Source of the DNA: Paludibacteraceae bacterium | GTDB taxonomy: Bacteria > Bacteroidota > Bacteroidia > Bacteroidales > Paludibacteraceae | Direction: 5' to 3' | NCBI GenBank assembly: GCA_017456885.1 | Contig: JAFTIM010000005.1 | Location: forward strand, 1-64,000 | DNA: 64,000 nucleotides | In this document: piece by piece, positions 34,179 to 44,611 of the stretch | How positions within the stretch are numbered: position 1 is the stretch's first letter | How the letters are laid out: the number at the start of each line of letters is the position of its first letter | Notes under the pieces: generated by a model | The model's input: only the letters and a program-made list of their open reading frames with translations | Told to the model about the DNA's origin: nothing | Database searches by the model: none | Position numbers and translations under genes: made by a program

Positions 34179-35087
34179 ATGACATTTAAGCAGGTACTTT
34201 CGGCATTTGTCAATTGTTTTATTACACGCATTGTGATAGGCGTGCTTGTAATAACGGCAGTGTATATGGGTTGTCGATTGTTGGTGTTCGATGCAGCTCA
34301 GATTGTCAAACTGCCGGTTGATGCTGTGAATTTTTTTGTGGAGGTGATACCTCCTTTTTTTGTGGTGTTTGTTTATGTCGTTTTGTATGGTGTTTACGAG
34401 CATCGGTATGTACACGAACTTTCGACGAAAACAATGGGATTGAATCTCTTTTTCGGATTGTTTTGGGGAGTCGTGTTGCAGATGCTTGTGTTTCTTGTTC
34501 TTGCACTTTTTGCAGATATGAAAATTCTTTCTGTGAATAATGTTATGTCGATGCTGCCGGCATTCTCGTTGGCATTTTCGGCTGCTGTTTTCGAAGAGAT
34601 TGTTTGCCGAGGAGTGCTGTTTCGCTTGCTTGAAGAGAAATTGGGGTCGTATATTGCCATTGTCGTTTCCGCATTGATTTTCGGAATGTTACACATGGCA
34701 AATCCCGGAGCATCGATTTGGATAGCCTTGGCGCTCGCCTTACAAGCCGGCGTATTGTTGAGTGTGGCGTATGTCTATTCAAGGAGTTTGTGGTTCCCTA
34801 TCGCTATTCATTTTGCGTGGAACTTTGTTCAATCGGGCATATTCGGTGTAAATCTTTCGGGTAACGAAATGAATGTTTCGTTGCTGACAACGCATATCGA
34901 AGGAAGCGAATGGGTTACGGGCGGTGTATTTGGTATCGAGGCCTCTGTTCAGGCTACCGTGGTGTGCTTGATAATGTCGATAACGCTATTGGTTTTGAGC
35001 ATCAAGAAAAAACGCATTGTTGCTCCGTGGTGGGTACAAAAACGCAACGGATTTTTACAATCGGAGTCGCAGAGTCGTTTTCTTTAA
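34179..35087 (+). CDS. CPBP family intramembrane glutamic endopeptidase
   Basis: 302 residues with about eight membrane helices. Family motifs: [14 protein letters not shown] (EExxxR), FGMLHMANP (FxxxH) and [15 protein letters not shown] (HxxxN). CPBP/ABI proteases include eukaryotic CAAX-processing and bacterial immunity proteins; the substrate here is unknown. The stop codon overlaps the convergent obg stop by three bases (35084-35087 share TTAA). Alone in its transcription unit. Confidence 0.88.
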   Translation: MTFKQVLSAFVNCFITRIVIGVLVITAVYMGCRLLVFDAAQIVKLPVDAVNFFVEVIPPFFVVFVYVVLYGVYEHRYVHELSTKTMGLNLFFGLFWGVVLQMLVFLVLALFADMKILSVNNVMSMLPAFSLAFSAAVFEEIVCRGVLFRLLEEKLGSYIAIVVSALIFGMLHMANPGASIWIALALALQAGVLLSVAYVYSRSLWFPIAIHFAWNFVQSGIFGVNLSGNEMNVSLLTTHIEGSEWVTGGVFGIEASVQATVVCLIMSITLLVLSIKKKRIVAPWWVQKRNGFLQSESQSRFL

Positions 35088-36208
35088 TCGTCCCAATCGA
35101 ACTCGTCGAAATTGGGCATTTTGTTGTCTTCAACCTCTTCTGTTTCGTCGTAGGGGAACTCTTCGCGTGCAATTTTTGAAACTTCGATAGGACGATGCGA
35201 AATCTCTTTCTTGACGGGATTTTCGTTCAAGGTTTTCCATATCAAATCCTTCAACTCGGTAAGGTGCAATCCCGAAAGCGATGAAATACAAACGGAAGGA
35301 AGCTCCGTTGGCAATTCCTTTTCCAGCTCTTTAATCAAATCGTTGTCGAGCATATCGCATTTTGTGATAGCCAATATGCGTTGCTTTTCTGTCAGTTCGG
35401 GATTGTATTGTTGCAGTTCGTTGAGAAGAATTTCGTATTCTTTTTTGATGTTGTCGCAATCGGAGGGAATCATAAACAGCAGAATAGCATTTCGTTCGAT
35501 GTGTCGTAAAAAACGCAATCCGAGTCCACGCCCTTCGTGTGCACCTTCGATAATACCCGGAATGTCGGCCATGCAGAAAGAACGATTGTCGCGATAAGGA
35601 ACAATGCCTAAATTCGGTACTAAAGTGGTAAATGGATAGTTGGCTATTTCGGGCTTTGCAGCCGATATGGAAGCCAACAAGGTCGATTTTCCGGCATTGG
35701 GAAATCCTACCAACCCGACATCGGCCAGCATTTTCAATTCGAGTATGACGGTTCGCTCCTGCATCGGTTCGCCCGGTTGAGCAAAGCGTGGAGTCTGATT
35801 GGTAGCGGTTCTGAAATGCCAATTGCCAAGTCCTCCTCTTCCGCCTTTTAGCAAAATTACTTCTTGCCCATCTTCCGTTACGTCGCAAATGAATTCCCCA
35901 GTTTCGGCGTCGTGAACCACGGTACCGCAGGGCACTTCGATTATTTTGTCTTCGCCGTCTTTGCCAAAACTGCGACTTGAGCCGCCGTTGCCGCCATTGC
36001 CTGCAAAGATGTGGCGGGCATATTTCAGATGAATCAACGTCCAATAATTCTTGTTCCCACGCAAAATGATATGACCTCCACGCCCGCCGTCGCCGCCATC
36101 GGGTCCGCCTTTGGGGATATATTTCTCGCGGTGAAAGTGAGTGGAGCCGCTTCCGCCTTTGCCCGAACGGCAAAATATTTTTACGTAGTCGATGAAATTG
36201 GAGTTCAT
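35084..36208 (-). CDS. obg: GTPase Obg/CgtA
   Basis: Essential ribosome-associated GTPase. 374 residues. N-terminal glycine-rich Obg fold ([30 protein letters not shown]), G1 [13 protein letters not shown]2 TT in [11 protein letters not shown]3 [17 protein letters not shown]4 TKCD, then an acidic C-terminal tail ([22 protein letters not shown] region). Last in the hpt-adk-obg operon, an order conserved in Bacteroidota; 15 bp after adk. Confidence 0.97.
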   Translation of the reverse strand: MNSNFIDYVKIFCRSGKGGSGSTHFHREKYIPKGGPDGGDGGRGGHIILRGNKNYWTLIHLKYARHIFAGNGGNGGSSRSFGKDGEDKIIEVPCGTVVHDAETGEFICDVTEDGQEVILLKGGRGGLGNWHFRTATNQTPRFAQPGEPMQERTVILELKMLADVGLVGFPNAGKSTLLASISAAKPEIANYPFTTLVPNLGIVPYRDNRSFCMADIPGIIEGAHEGRGLGLRFLRHIERNAILLFMIPSDCDNIKKEYEILLNELQQYNPELTEKQRILAITKCDMLDNDLIKELEKELPTELPSVCISSLSGLHLTELKDLIWKTLNENPVKKEISHRPIEVSKIAREEFPYDETEEVEDNKMPNFDEFDWDD

Positions 36209-36223
36209 TTAAAATATCGCTTT

Positions 36224-36793
36224 TTAGAGTGTTGCAATGACTTTTTTGATGCGGGCAAAAATGTCGTCAATGCTTCCCGTACCTTTCACCGGACTGTACA
36301 GCCCTTCTGTTTTGTAGTATTCGATGAGTGGTGCCGTTTGCGAGTGGTAAACTTGCAAACGATTCTGAATTGTTTCCAGATTATCGTCGGAGCGTCCCGA
36401 TACTTTGCCTCTGTTTAGCAAGCGTTCTATCAACTCTTTGTCGTCCACCTCTAATGCAATTACGGCATCGATTTGGGTATCTCTTTCGGCAAGCATCATT
36501 TTTAAAGCCTGAGCTTGAGGTATGGTGCGTGGAAATCCATCGAAAATAACGCCTTTAGCACTCTTTTTACTATCGAAAACGGAAGCCAAAATGTTGATTA
36601 TCAATTCGTCAGGAACGAGTTGTCCTTTTTCGATGTATTGGGCAGCGGTTTTACCCAACTCTGTCCCTTGTTTTATTTCGTCACGCAATACATCGCCTGT
36701 CGAGATATGTTCCAATCCGTATTTCTCAATCAAGTTTTCACTTTGGGTACCTTTGCCGGAACCGGGTGCTCCGAAAATTATAATGTTAAGCAT
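36224..36793 (-). CDS. adk: Adenylate kinase
   Basis: Converts AMP and ATP to two ADP. 189 residues: P-loop FGAPGSGKGTQSENL, AMP-binding HISTGDVLRDE, VIFDGFPRTIPQAQAL, and the short-lid form (RGKVSGRSDDN) without a zinc-binding LID insertion. Central gene of hpt-adk-obg; its ATG lies three bases after the hpt stop. Confidence 0.97.
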   Translation of the reverse strand: MLNIIIFGAPGSGKGTQSENLIEKYGLEHISTGDVLRDEIKQGTELGKTAAQYIEKGQLVPDELIINILASVFDSKKSAKGVIFDGFPRTIPQAQALKMMLAERDTQIDAVIALEVDDKELIERLLNRGKVSGRSDDNLETIQNRLQVYHSQTAPLIEYYKTEGLYSPVKGTGSIDDIFARIKKVIATL

Positions 36794-36796
36794 AAT

Positions 36797-37336
36797 TTAG
36801 TTTTTTATAATAGTGTAAATTTCGTTCAAATTACGTCCGAACCCATCGTAGTCGAGTCCGTATCCCACAATAAAGTCGTTTGGAATTTCTATTGCTACAT
36901 AGTCCGTTTTGATATCATGTTGCAATGCCTCCGGTTTTTGTAAAAAGGTTGCAATTTTAATATCCTTGGGATGATAATTGCTCAAATTTTTTAGAAGTTG
37001 CTCCATTGTAATGCCTGTATCGACAATGTCTTCCACTATCACAACGGTGCGTCCTTCGATGTCGGTGTTGAGCCCGAGTATCTGTTTTACGGTGCCGGTG
37101 GTCGAAGTTCCTTCGTACGACGATAGTTTGATAAAAGAGACCTCGCAAGGGATGTCGATTTTTTTTAGCAGATCGGACATAAACATAAAACAGCCGTTGA
37201 GCACTCCTATAAAAATAGGTTGTTCATTGCGCAAATCTTGATTGATTTTGGTTGCGATACGTTGTATGGATGCTTGTATCTCTTCGTTGGTAATGGACAA
37301 CTGGAATTGTTTGTCTTTAATCTGTATTGTTTTCAT
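36797..37336 (-). CDS. hpt: Hypoxanthine phosphoribosyltransferase
   Basis: Purine salvage: makes IMP or GMP from hypoxanthine or guanine and PRPP. 179 residues from the ATG at 37336 (MKTIQIKDKQFQL); the longer frame includes the promoter. PRPP loop VVIVEDIVDTGITM, substrate region GVLNGCFMFMSDLL, and C-terminal DFIVGYGLDYDGFGRN. First in the hpt-adk-obg operon. Confidence 0.95.
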   Translation of the reverse strand: MKTIQIKDKQFQLSITNEEIQASIQRIATKINQDLRNEQPIFIGVLNGCFMFMSDLLKKIDIPCEVSFIKLSSYEGTSTTGTVKQILGLNTDIEGRTVVIVEDIVDTGITMEQLLKNLSNYHPKDIKIATFLQKPEALQHDIKTDYVAIEIPNDFIVGYGLDYDGFGRNLNEIYTIIKN

Positions 37337-37357
37337 TTCGCTGCTAAAATTGAATTG

Positions 37358-37365
37358 CAAAAGTA
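37358..37365 (-). promoter_or_regulatory. -7 box for hpt-adk-obg
   Basis: TACTTTTG on the minus strand, 22 bp upstream of the hpt ATG. Confidence 0.5.
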
Positions 37366-37474
37366 CAATATTTTAATCGAAAGAGTTTTAATTTTCATAA
37401 TGGAAATCATTTTTTTAATGGGTTGAAAACAAAATTCCGTTTTTTCTTTGTTATCTTTACACAACTATAAAAAT

Positions 37475-39604
37475 ATGACTATGAATAAAAGGAGAATAGA
37501 GGACTTTAAGAAAGCTATAATATCGGTATTCGCAGAACGTCATAATGCCGTAATGAATTATAAACAAGTCGCTTATATCTTAGGGTTGACTGGTGCGGAA
37601 GAAAAAAGACTATTGCAGCAGACGTTGTCTGATTTGCAAGCGAACGGAACGATTGTGGAGGTAACTCGTGGAAAATTTCGTATGGATACGCGCACAAGTT
37701 TTCTGACGGGAATTATTGATAAACAGAGCGTTGCAAAAAAAACGTTTTTGATACCAGACGATGGAGGTGCTCCGGTGTTCATTGCCGAACGAAGTTTGAA
37801 TACGGCAATGAATCGCGATTCGGTACGCGTGCATTTATACCCGTTGCGCAAGGGGAAACAGCTCGAAGGAGAGGTGATTGAGGTGCTCAAACGGGCTCAA
37901 GATACTTTTGTGGGGATTATCGAGGTTCACCCTAATTTTGCATTTGTGAATATCGATAAGAAAATCATGCCGCAAGATGTGTTTGTTGCAATAGACGATA
38001 TCGGGGGAGCTAAAAACGGGCAGAAGGTGTTGGTAAAAATCGTTTCGTGGAATGCAACGGACAGAAATCCGACCGGAAAGGTTGTTGATGTTCTTGGCGA
38101 AGTGGGTGAAAACAATACGGAGATGCACGCTATTCTTGCTGAATTTGGTTTGCCTTATCGTTATCCGACCGAGGTGGAAGAGGCTGCTAACCGCATTCCC
38201 GATGCCATTGATGCGGCTGAAATATCGAAACGTATGGATATGCGTGATGTTACAACGTTTACCATCGACCCGCGTGATGCGAAAGATTTCGACGATGCCT
38301 TGTCTATACGCCAACTTTCGGAGCAAGAATTTGAGGTCGGGGTGCATATTGCCGATGTTACCCATTATGTGCGTGAGGGCGATATTATCGACCAAGAGGC
38401 CGAACGCAGGGCTACTTCTGTTTATTTGGTGGATAGAACCGTACCGATGCTTCCCGAACGTTTGTGCAACAATTTGTGTTCGCTCCGTCCGAACGAGGAT
38501 AAACTCTGTTTTTCGGTTGTGTTCAGAATGAATGTAGAGGCCGAGGTGTTGGATTATAAAATTACTCGTACAGTGATTCATTCCGACCGCCGTTTTACTT
38601 ACGAAGAGGCTCAAGAACGAATCGAAACTGCACAAGGCGATTTGAGTGCAGAAATGCTTCAACTTGATGCTTTGGCAAAAAAGTTGCGGGCTCGTCGGTT
38701 TGCTGCGGGAGCCATTGCTTTTGACCGTGTTGAGGTGCGTTTTAACATTGATGAAAAAGGTAAACCCTTGAGCGTTTATTTCAAAGAACCGAAGGACTCG
38801 AATAACCTTGTCGAGGAGTTTATGTTGTTGGCCAATCGTACGGTTGCAACACATATAGGCAAGCACAAAAAAGGGGAAAAATCGTCGCCGAAAACATTTG
38901 TTTACCGTGTGCACGACCAACCGAATCCCGATAAGTTGAGCAACTTTTCGACATTTATCAAACGCTTTGGCTATCGGCTCAAAACAACAGGAAAGAGTAG
39001 CGATATTTCGTCGGCAATCAACGCTTTGCTCGACCAAGTGCAGGGCAAAAAAGAGCAAAACCTGATAGAAACCTTGGCTGTTCGCTCAATGGCAAAGGCT
39101 GTTTATAGTACCGATAATATCGGGCATTATGGTTTGGCATTCGATTATTATACGCATTTCACATCGCCAATTCGTCGCTATCCCGATATGATGGTGCATC
39201 GTTTGTTGGAGCGTTATTTGTCGGGTGGTAAAAGTGTAGAAAAAGAACTCTATGAGGAACGTTGCGAACATAGTTCCGAAATGGAGCAGCTTGCCTCGAA
39301 TGCCGAGCGCGCTTCCATAAAATACAAGCAAGTGGAGTTTATGAGCGACAAACTCGGGATGGTGTTCGACGGTATTATTTCGGGGGTTACCGAGTGGGGT
39401 ATTTATGTGGAACTTAACGAGAATAAATGCGAAGGAATGATTTCGGTGCGTGATTTGGATAACGACTTTTACATCTTCGACGATAAGAATTATTGCATTG
39501 TCGGGCGTCGTACAAATCGCAAATTCCAACTTGGCGATGAAATTACGGTGCGTGTGGCAAAAGCAAATCTGGCAAAAAAACAGTTGGATTTTGTGTTGGC
39601 ATAA
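37475..39604 (+). CDS. rnr: Ribonuclease R
   Basis: Processive 3'-5' exoribonuclease that degrades structured RNA. About 709 residues from the ATG at 37475 (a second ATG follows at 37481). N-terminal winged-helix region, cold-shock domains (FLTGIIDKQSVAKKTF; DTFVGIIEVHPNFAFV), then the RNB catalytic domain with TFTIDPRDAKDFDDALSI, where the acidic residues bind magnesium, AFDYYTHFTSPIRRYPDM, and a C-terminal S1 domain (GIISGVTEWGIYVELNEN). A TATCTTTA box at 37452-37459 is a likely -7 element (7 of 8 matches). Confidence 0.96.
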   Translation: MTMNKRRIEDFKKAIISVFAERHNAVMNYKQVAYILGLTGAEEKRLLQQTLSDLQANGTIVEVTRGKFRMDTRTSFLTGIIDKQSVAKKTFLIPDDGGAPVFIAERSLNTAMNRDSVRVHLYPLRKGKQLEGEVIEVLKRAQDTFVGIIEVHPNFAFVNIDKKIMPQDVFVAIDDIGGAKNGQKVLVKIVSWNATDRNPTGKVVDVLGEVGENNTEMHAILAEFGLPYRYPTEVEEAANRIPDAIDAAEISKRMDMRDVTTFTIDPRDAKDFDDALSIRQLSEQEFEVGVHIADVTHYVREGDIIDQEAERRATSVYLVDRTVPMLPERLCNNLCSLRPNEDKLCFSVVFRMNVEAEVLDYKITRTVIHSDRRFTYEEAQERIETAQGDLSAEMLQLDALAKKLRARRFAAGAIAFDRVEVRFNIDEKGKPLSVYFKEPKDSNNLVEEFMLLANRTVATHIGKHKKGEKSSPKTFVYRVHDQPNPDKLSNFSTFIKRFGYRLKTTGKSSDISSAINALLDQVQGKKEQNLIETLAVRSMAKAVYSTDNIGHYGLAFDYYTHFTSPIRRYPDMMVHRLLERYLSGGKSVEKELYEERCEHSSEMEQLASNAERASIKYKQVEFMSDKLGMVFDGIISGVTEWGIYVELNENKCEGMISVRDLDNDFYIFDDKNYCIVGRRTNRKFQLGDEITVRVAKANLAKKQLDFVLA

Positions 39605-39662
39605 TGTCGAGATGCGTTTGCGTGGATATTTTTTTTAATTTCGCAACCTAAAAATACGATGT

Positions 39663-40406
39663 ATGAATAATGGTATTGTAATTATTCCCACCTACAACGA
39701 AAAAGAGAATATCGAGCAAATTATTCGGGCTGTTTTTGCATTGCCTGTCGCATTTCATATACTGATTGTAGATGATGCTTCGCCCGATGGCACGGCTGTT
39801 ATTGTAAAACGATTGCAACAAGAGTTTCCCGAGTCGTTGCATTTAATTGAACGTTCCGGTAAATTAGGATTGGGTACAGCCTATATAGCCGGATTCCGTT
39901 ATGCTATTGAGCACAAATACGATTATGTATTCGAGATGGATGCCGATTTCTCGCACAATCCGAACGATTTGTTGCGACTTTATGCCGCGTGTCATGACGA
40001 GGGTGCCGATGTAGCCATCGGGTCGCGCTATACAAACAATGTGGTAAACGTGGTAAATTGGCCGATGGGGCGTGTCTTGATGTCGTATTTTGCATCGAAA
40101 TACGTGCGTTTTGTGTTGGGATTCCATATTGCCGACACTACGGCAGGATTTAAGTGTTATCGTCGTCAGGTGTTGGAAACCATTGAGTTGGACAAGATTC
40201 ATTTCAAAGGTTATGCTTTCCAGATAGAGATGAAATACACGGCTTACAAATGCGGTTTTTCGCTGAAAGAGGTACCGATTGTTTTTACAAACAGAGTTTA
40301 TGGCACATCAAAAATGAATAGTAGCATTTTTGGAGAAGCATTTTTTGGCGTTTTCCATCTGAAGTTCGATAGCTGGTTTCGTAAGTTTCCACAGAAAAAC
40401 GCATGA
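39663..40406 (+). CDS. Polyprenol monophosphomannose synthase-like GT2 glycosyltransferase
   Basis: 247 residues. GT2 fold: VIIPTYNEKENIEQII, ILIVDDASPDGT, and the metal-binding FEMDADFSHNP, then GSRYTNNVVNVVNWPMGR and DTTAGFKCYRR. This matches the dolichol-phosphate-mannose synthase group without the C-terminal membrane domain. It would transfer a sugar from an NDP donor to polyprenyl phosphate at the inner membrane. Its stop overlaps the apbE start as ATGA. Donor specificity is unknown. Confidence 0.9.
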   Translation: MNNGIVIIPTYNEKENIEQIIRAVFALPVAFHILIVDDASPDGTAVIVKRLQQEFPESLHLIERSGKLGLGTAYIAGFRYAIEHKYDYVFEMDADFSHNPNDLLRLYAACHDEGADVAIGSRYTNNVVNVVNWPMGRVLMSYFASKYVRFVLGFHIADTTAGFKCYRRQVLETIELDKIHFKGYAFQIEMKYTAYKCGFSLKEVPIVFTNRVYGTSKMNSSIFGEAFFGVFHLKFDSWFRKFPQKNA

Positions 40407-41407
40407 AAAACCGAAAATACATAGCATTGGCTTTTGCCGTTTTGGCTTTGGTGTTGTTGTTGATACCAAACAAAAGTAAGATTGATTATAGAACCAATGA
40501 GGGAAAAATTCATGGAACTTATTATCACATAACTTATCTTCAGCCTCACGGTATCGACCTACAAGATTCGATAGAGGCGGAAATGCGACGTTTCGAACAG
40601 TCGCTCTCGGCATTCGATTCTACTTCGGTAATATCTCGAATCAATCGGAATGAAGCAATGTGTACCGATTCGCTTTTCGAGGCAATGTTTGAAGAAGCGA
40701 TGATGGTTTCGGAGCTTACCGGCGGTGCTTTCGACATTACGGTAGCCCCGTTGGTTAATGTGTGGGGATTCGGATTCCGCTCTTCGCAGTTTCCCTCGGA
40801 GGAGCAGATTGATAGCATTCGCGATTTTGTGGGTTATAGCAAAGTGGCTTTGCACAATCATACGATTTATAAAGACGACCCTCGAATAATGCTTGATGCA
40901 GGAGCTATAGCCAAAGGTTATTCGGTGGATATTGTTGCACAATTGCTTTCACGTTTTGGTTGTGAAAATTATTTGGTGGAGATAGGAGGAGAGGTGGCGT
41001 GTCGTGGTAAAAATCCGAAAGGTAAGGATTGGAGTGTAGGTATTAGTAAGCCCGAAGATAATCCTTTACCAACGAATGATATACAGCAGGTGCTTCGGTT
41101 AACCGATAGAGCGGTGGCTACTTCGGGCAATTACAGACAATTTTATTATCGTGACGGGAAAAAATATTCGCATACGATAGACCCTCGCACGGGTTATCCC
41201 GTCAATCATAATTTGTTGAGTGCCACTATTGTTGCTCGCTCGTGTATGCATGCCGATGCATTGGCCACTGCGTGTATGGTGTTGGGTGTGGAAGAGGCCT
41301 TGCAACTCTGTGAAAACAATGCATCGGTTGAGGGTTATTTCATCTATAGTCAAGGCGATTCGCTCAAAACCTGTTTCTCTTCGGACTTTGAGAAGTATAT
41401 GAAGTGA
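40403..41407 (+). CDS. apbE: FAD:protein FMN transferase
   Basis: 334 residues. An N-terminal hydrophobic anchor (about 7-22) is followed directly by the ApbE fold: HGTYYHITYL, FDSTSVISRINRNE, LTGGAFDITVAPLVNVWGFG, MLDAGAIAKGYSVDIV, LVEIGGEVACRGKNP, YSHTIDPRTGYPVNH and the metal-binding MHADALATACMVLG. ApbE covalently attaches FMN to threonines of Na+-NQR, RNF and related membrane proteins at the periplasmic face. Translationally coupled to the glycosyltransferase by a 4-bp overlap. Confidence 0.95.
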   Translation: MKNRKYIALAFAVLALVLLLIPNKSKIDYRTNEGKIHGTYYHITYLQPHGIDLQDSIEAEMRRFEQSLSAFDSTSVISRINRNEAMCTDSLFEAMFEEAMMVSELTGGAFDITVAPLVNVWGFGFRSSQFPSEEQIDSIRDFVGYSKVALHNHTIYKDDPRIMLDAGAIAKGYSVDIVAQLLSRFGCENYLVEIGGEVACRGKNPKGKDWSVGISKPEDNPLPTNDIQQVLRLTDRAVATSGNYRQFYYRDGKKYSHTIDPRTGYPVNHNLLSATIVARSCMHADALATACMVLGVEEALQLCENNASVEGYFIYSQGDSLKTCFSSDFEKYMK

Positions 41408-41479
41408 TGACCATTTTAGCCCACCATTTATAAAAAATGCCCATCTACATTTTTCAAAAGAGTGTAACTTTTTATAGAG

Positions 41480-44400
41480 TTAGTTATCTGCGAAAATATT
41501 TGTTTGCGTGTCGTTGATTTTTTTTGAGGCCAGAAGAATGGTTCTCAAGTGTTCGTATTCTTTAACCATCGAATTTGGTATCATAATGAAGTGGATATGT
41601 TTCTTTTTGCAGATTTCTAATTTGCGCTTATCGGCTTGTTCACGCACTTTGTCGCCAAAGTGTTCTCCACCGTTTATCTCAATAGCGACTTCGGGTACAA
41701 GACGGTTGAATAGACGTGTTTTGCTATATAATACGCAGTCGAATTCGGATTGACTTTTGTTTAAGGTTTCGTCATCGGCAAAAATTTTGCTGAATGGTAC
41801 ATTGCGGCGTGCTTCGAAAGAGGAGTGGACAGAACAAAAGTGTGTAACTGTTTTATAAAACTCGTCTTCGTTGGTACTGCCATTCGATTTACCTATTTCT
41901 ACTTTCGGACTTGCCGGAACATGGATGCATCCTTTGTTTTTTACATATTCAATCAAATCCATCAGGTCGCTTTGCTCGTTGTTTGCCAATGTTTTTGTTG
42001 CTTCAAAATCGTTGGCTATGATGAGCCGTTTTTTCGCGCGTGTAATAGCAACATTTATGATTTCGGTATTATTCATTACCCATTCAAAGGTGTGTCTGCT
42101 TGTTTTAGGCGACAATGCTGTTGAAATGATGATTGTATTTTTTTCACCGCCTTGCATGGAATGAATGGTATGGCATTCCACATCGTAAATGCCTTGTTTT
42201 TGCAAACACTCGTTGATCAAATCTTTCTGATTGACAAACGGTGTAATAATGGCTGTATCATGTAAATCGTTATTTTTGATGTAATTAACAATAGCAATGG
42301 CTTCGTCGTAAGCTGAATTGCGAACCTTTGTATTTCTATTCTTAATGTCTAATAACAATAGTTCTCCGTCTTCGATTATTGGTGTTAAATTCAGAATGGA
42401 ATTGTAATATTTTTGATTTGAAAAGTTGATAATTTTCTTACCGCATCGGTAATGATATGTAAGACGTACATATTGAGATATGGAATCGTTTTTACGCATT
42501 ACATCAAGTACCGACATGTGCTTATAATCATAATCTTGGGGAATAGCGTATTGTTCACGAATGAAATTGTTGATGGTGTCGTCGAGTACAATGACGGGTT
42601 TCAGTTGTTGAGGGTCGCCTACTAACAATAAGGCATTGGCTTTGGTTATTGGTATCAGAGCCGACACGACATTGCATTGTCCTGCTTCGTCCATCACCAC
42701 AAGGTCAAACATATAATCGGGTGAACCTAACCGGCGTGCAGAAATATTGGTGGTAAAAATGACGGGAAATGCCTTTGTAAATTTTTGCATGTTAGTGTCA
42801 ATGGCAAGCCATTTATTGAATTCGAAAACTTTTTCTTGTGCGTCTTCTTTGGCGCAAATGGCTCTTAACTCGTTGAATGCTGCCGATTGCAAATACCGAA
42901 TGCTGCTTAACGAGTAGTAATACATGAATTGTTGTAGAAAGGTATCTTTCTCAAGTGGAGTATAAAGGTGTAGAATTTCATCGTTTTCTACGCGTGGAGT
43001 TTGTTCCAATTCTTGTTGAATTTTATTGATGCAGGCTTGTACATTTTTTGTGATTTTGCTTTCGTGACCATGTAAGTTCGCCATAAAAGCGTTCGAACTA
43101 TTCAAGAATATTTCCAAGTCGACATGTTTTTCTTGTTGTGCAAGAATTGTTCGCAAAGCTTCGTTTTTTGTGTCTGTAGATGTGCGTATGTGATTGAGTT
43201 TGCGTTCGTCGGGTTCATAACGGGATTGATAATTAAAAAGTTGCTTTATTTGTTCCAATGCTTCGGTTGTTACTTCAAAATTGCCCAATCGAATAAAAGG
43301 AAAAGGGATTCGCTCGCCCCGATATGTAAAATTCAGTTTATTGATTATGCCATCAACGGGCTTGTTGTTTGATGAGCATACAAGTACGGTTTTTTGATTG
43401 TAAAACCCATTGATAACAACATTCAGAATGGTTTGGGTTTTACCTGTACCAGGAGGCCCTTGTACATAGGTAACAGGTTGCTTCATCGCATTATATAAAA
43501 CGCGTGTTTGGTCGATGTTTATTTTTTCATCGCATACAATGATGTTGGGCTCCTTGGTGCGTTTATATCGCGAGGACATTCTCCCTAAAAATGCTTTAAG
43601 TGGAACATTCAACGTGTTATCGGCATCACGTTTCAGTATGGCATCGAATGTGGGAGAAATGTCGTAGGCACATTTCCGCTCAAGCAACATGATGACGGGG
43701 CGTGTGTTAATTGTTTCTCCGATTCTTAAATTCGACTCTATGATGGAGCGTGCTTCAGTTTCGTTGGTCATGTATAAATTTACAAACTTATCCACGTCCA
43801 TTTCGATATATTGATTTAAGAGCGATTTTTCGGCTTCTGCTTTGATGGTGTTTTCGGCATTTCGGAAATGTAGAAATGAGTAGTTAAATTGCGGTCGATT
43901 TTCTATACAAAGAGTCCCTTTGAGCGGATTATAGTTGACATGATAATAGCAAATGACATATAATTTGTTATCCCCTTTGTCAATTGCATATTTCGATATG
44001 ATCAGTTCGGTAATAGTAGTATTGTTTTGCCGATTGATGTGATGCTGCAAGATGTTAATTACATCTTTTTTTTGCTGTTTATCCAAACAATATTCGTGGC
44101 TTTGGAGTAGAATATGTGTGTCGATACCTCGAATTAAACAATAGTCCTTGCGGTATGGGTCGCAATCAAAATAATAACAAGATTTATAATAGTCGATTAA
44201 GGCTTTGACTTCTGTATTGAACTGCAACCAACTATAGTGTCCCGTGTGTTGTTCAAGTTTATCTTTCAGTTGCGTCGGTACATCATAATGAGAAAATTCT
44301 ATGATTTCGGCCGATTGTATATTGTCGAGATATAATTTTGGAGCATTTCGGCAATCATTGATATTTAGGGTCGGATTATAGATTTTTCCCGTGATAATGG

Positions 44401-44554
44401 GTGTTTTTTCATCAAAAATAATGTCAAATATGGCAAGCCAAAATTTGACGATTTCCCCACCTGAATTTTTATAACTGACAAACAAAAGTTTTTCGTTGTC
44501 AATAGCGTGTTTTATTAACTTTCCAAGCTTCTCTCTTTCTCGACTTGTTCCCAT
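41480..44554 (-). CDS. WYL-like domain / SF1 (Upf1-like) helicase / DUF2726-like nuclease; candidate defence gene
   Basis: 1024 residues, single gene. Residues about 10-90 resemble a WYL domain (LIKHAIDNEKLLFVSYKNSG, LYLDNIQSAEIIE). The SF1 helicase core has GPPGTGKT (366-373), VVMDEAGQ (619-626), GDPQQLKP (647-654), YHYRCG, HSMQGGEKN and VAITRAKKRL (835-844). The C-terminus (about 893-995) looks like a PD-(D/E)xK nuclease of the DUF2726 group: EDEFY, FDCVLY, VAIEINGGEHF, ADKRKLEICKKK. Helicase-nuclease fusions of the COG1112 type occur in anti-phage systems such as Mokosh, and WYL domains are common ligand sensors in defence. The gene opposes all its neighbours and has its own promoter. The defence role is inference. 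Confidence 0.78.
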   Translation of the reverse strand: MGTSREREKLGKLIKHAIDNEKLLFVSYKNSGGEIVKFWLAIFDIIFDEKTPIITGKIYNPTLNINDCRNAPKLYLDNIQSAEIIEFSHYDVPTQLKDKLEQHTGHYSWLQFNTEVKALIDYYKSCYYFDCDPYRKDYCLIRGIDTHILLQSHEYCLDKQQKKDVINILQHHINRQNNTTITELIISKYAIDKGDNKLYVICYYHVNYNPLKGTLCIENRPQFNYSFLHFRNAENTIKAEAEKSLLNQYIEMDVDKFVNLYMTNETEARSIIESNLRIGETINTRPVIMLLERKCAYDISPTFDAILKRDADNTLNVPLKAFLGRMSSRYKRTKEPNIIVCDEKINIDQTRVLYNAMKQPVTYVQGPPGTGKTQTILNVVINGFYNQKTVLVCSSNNKPVDGIINKLNFTYRGERIPFPFIRLGNFEVTTEALEQIKQLFNYQSRYEPDERKLNHIRTSTDTKNEALRTILAQQEKHVDLEIFLNSSNAFMANLHGHESKITKNVQACINKIQQELEQTPRVENDEILHLYTPLEKDTFLQQFMYYYSLSSIRYLQSAAFNELRAICAKEDAQEKVFEFNKWLAIDTNMQKFTKAFPVIFTTNISARRLGSPDYMFDLVVMDEAGQCNVVSALIPITKANALLLVGDPQQLKPVIVLDDTINNFIREQYAIPQDYDYKHMSVLDVMRKNDSISQYVRLTYHYRCGKKIINFSNQKYYNSILNLTPIIEDGELLLLDIKNRNTKVRNSAYDEAIAIVNYIKNNDLHDTAIITPFVNQKDLINECLQKQGIYDVECHTIHSMQGGEKNTIIISTALSPKTSRHTFEWVMNNTEIINVAITRAKKRLIIANDFEATKTLANNEQSDLMDLIEYVKNKGCIHVPASPKVEIGKSNGSTNEDEFYKTVTHFCSVHSSFEARRNVPFSKIFADDETLNKSQSEFDCVLYSKTRLFNRLVPEVAIEINGGEHFGDKVREQADKRKLEICKKKHIHFIMIPNSMVKEYEHLRTILLASKKINDTQTNIFADN

Positions 44555-44579
44555 TTTGACTATTTAGAAACAGACCTTG

Positions 44580-44587
44580 CAAAGGTA
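44580..44587 (-). promoter_or_regulatory. -7 box for the WYL-helicase-nuclease gene
   Basis: TACCTTTG on the minus strand, 26 bp upstream of the ATG at 44554. Confidence 0.5.
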
Positions 44588-44611
44588 GCATTTTTCTTCA
44601 GACATTTTTAG

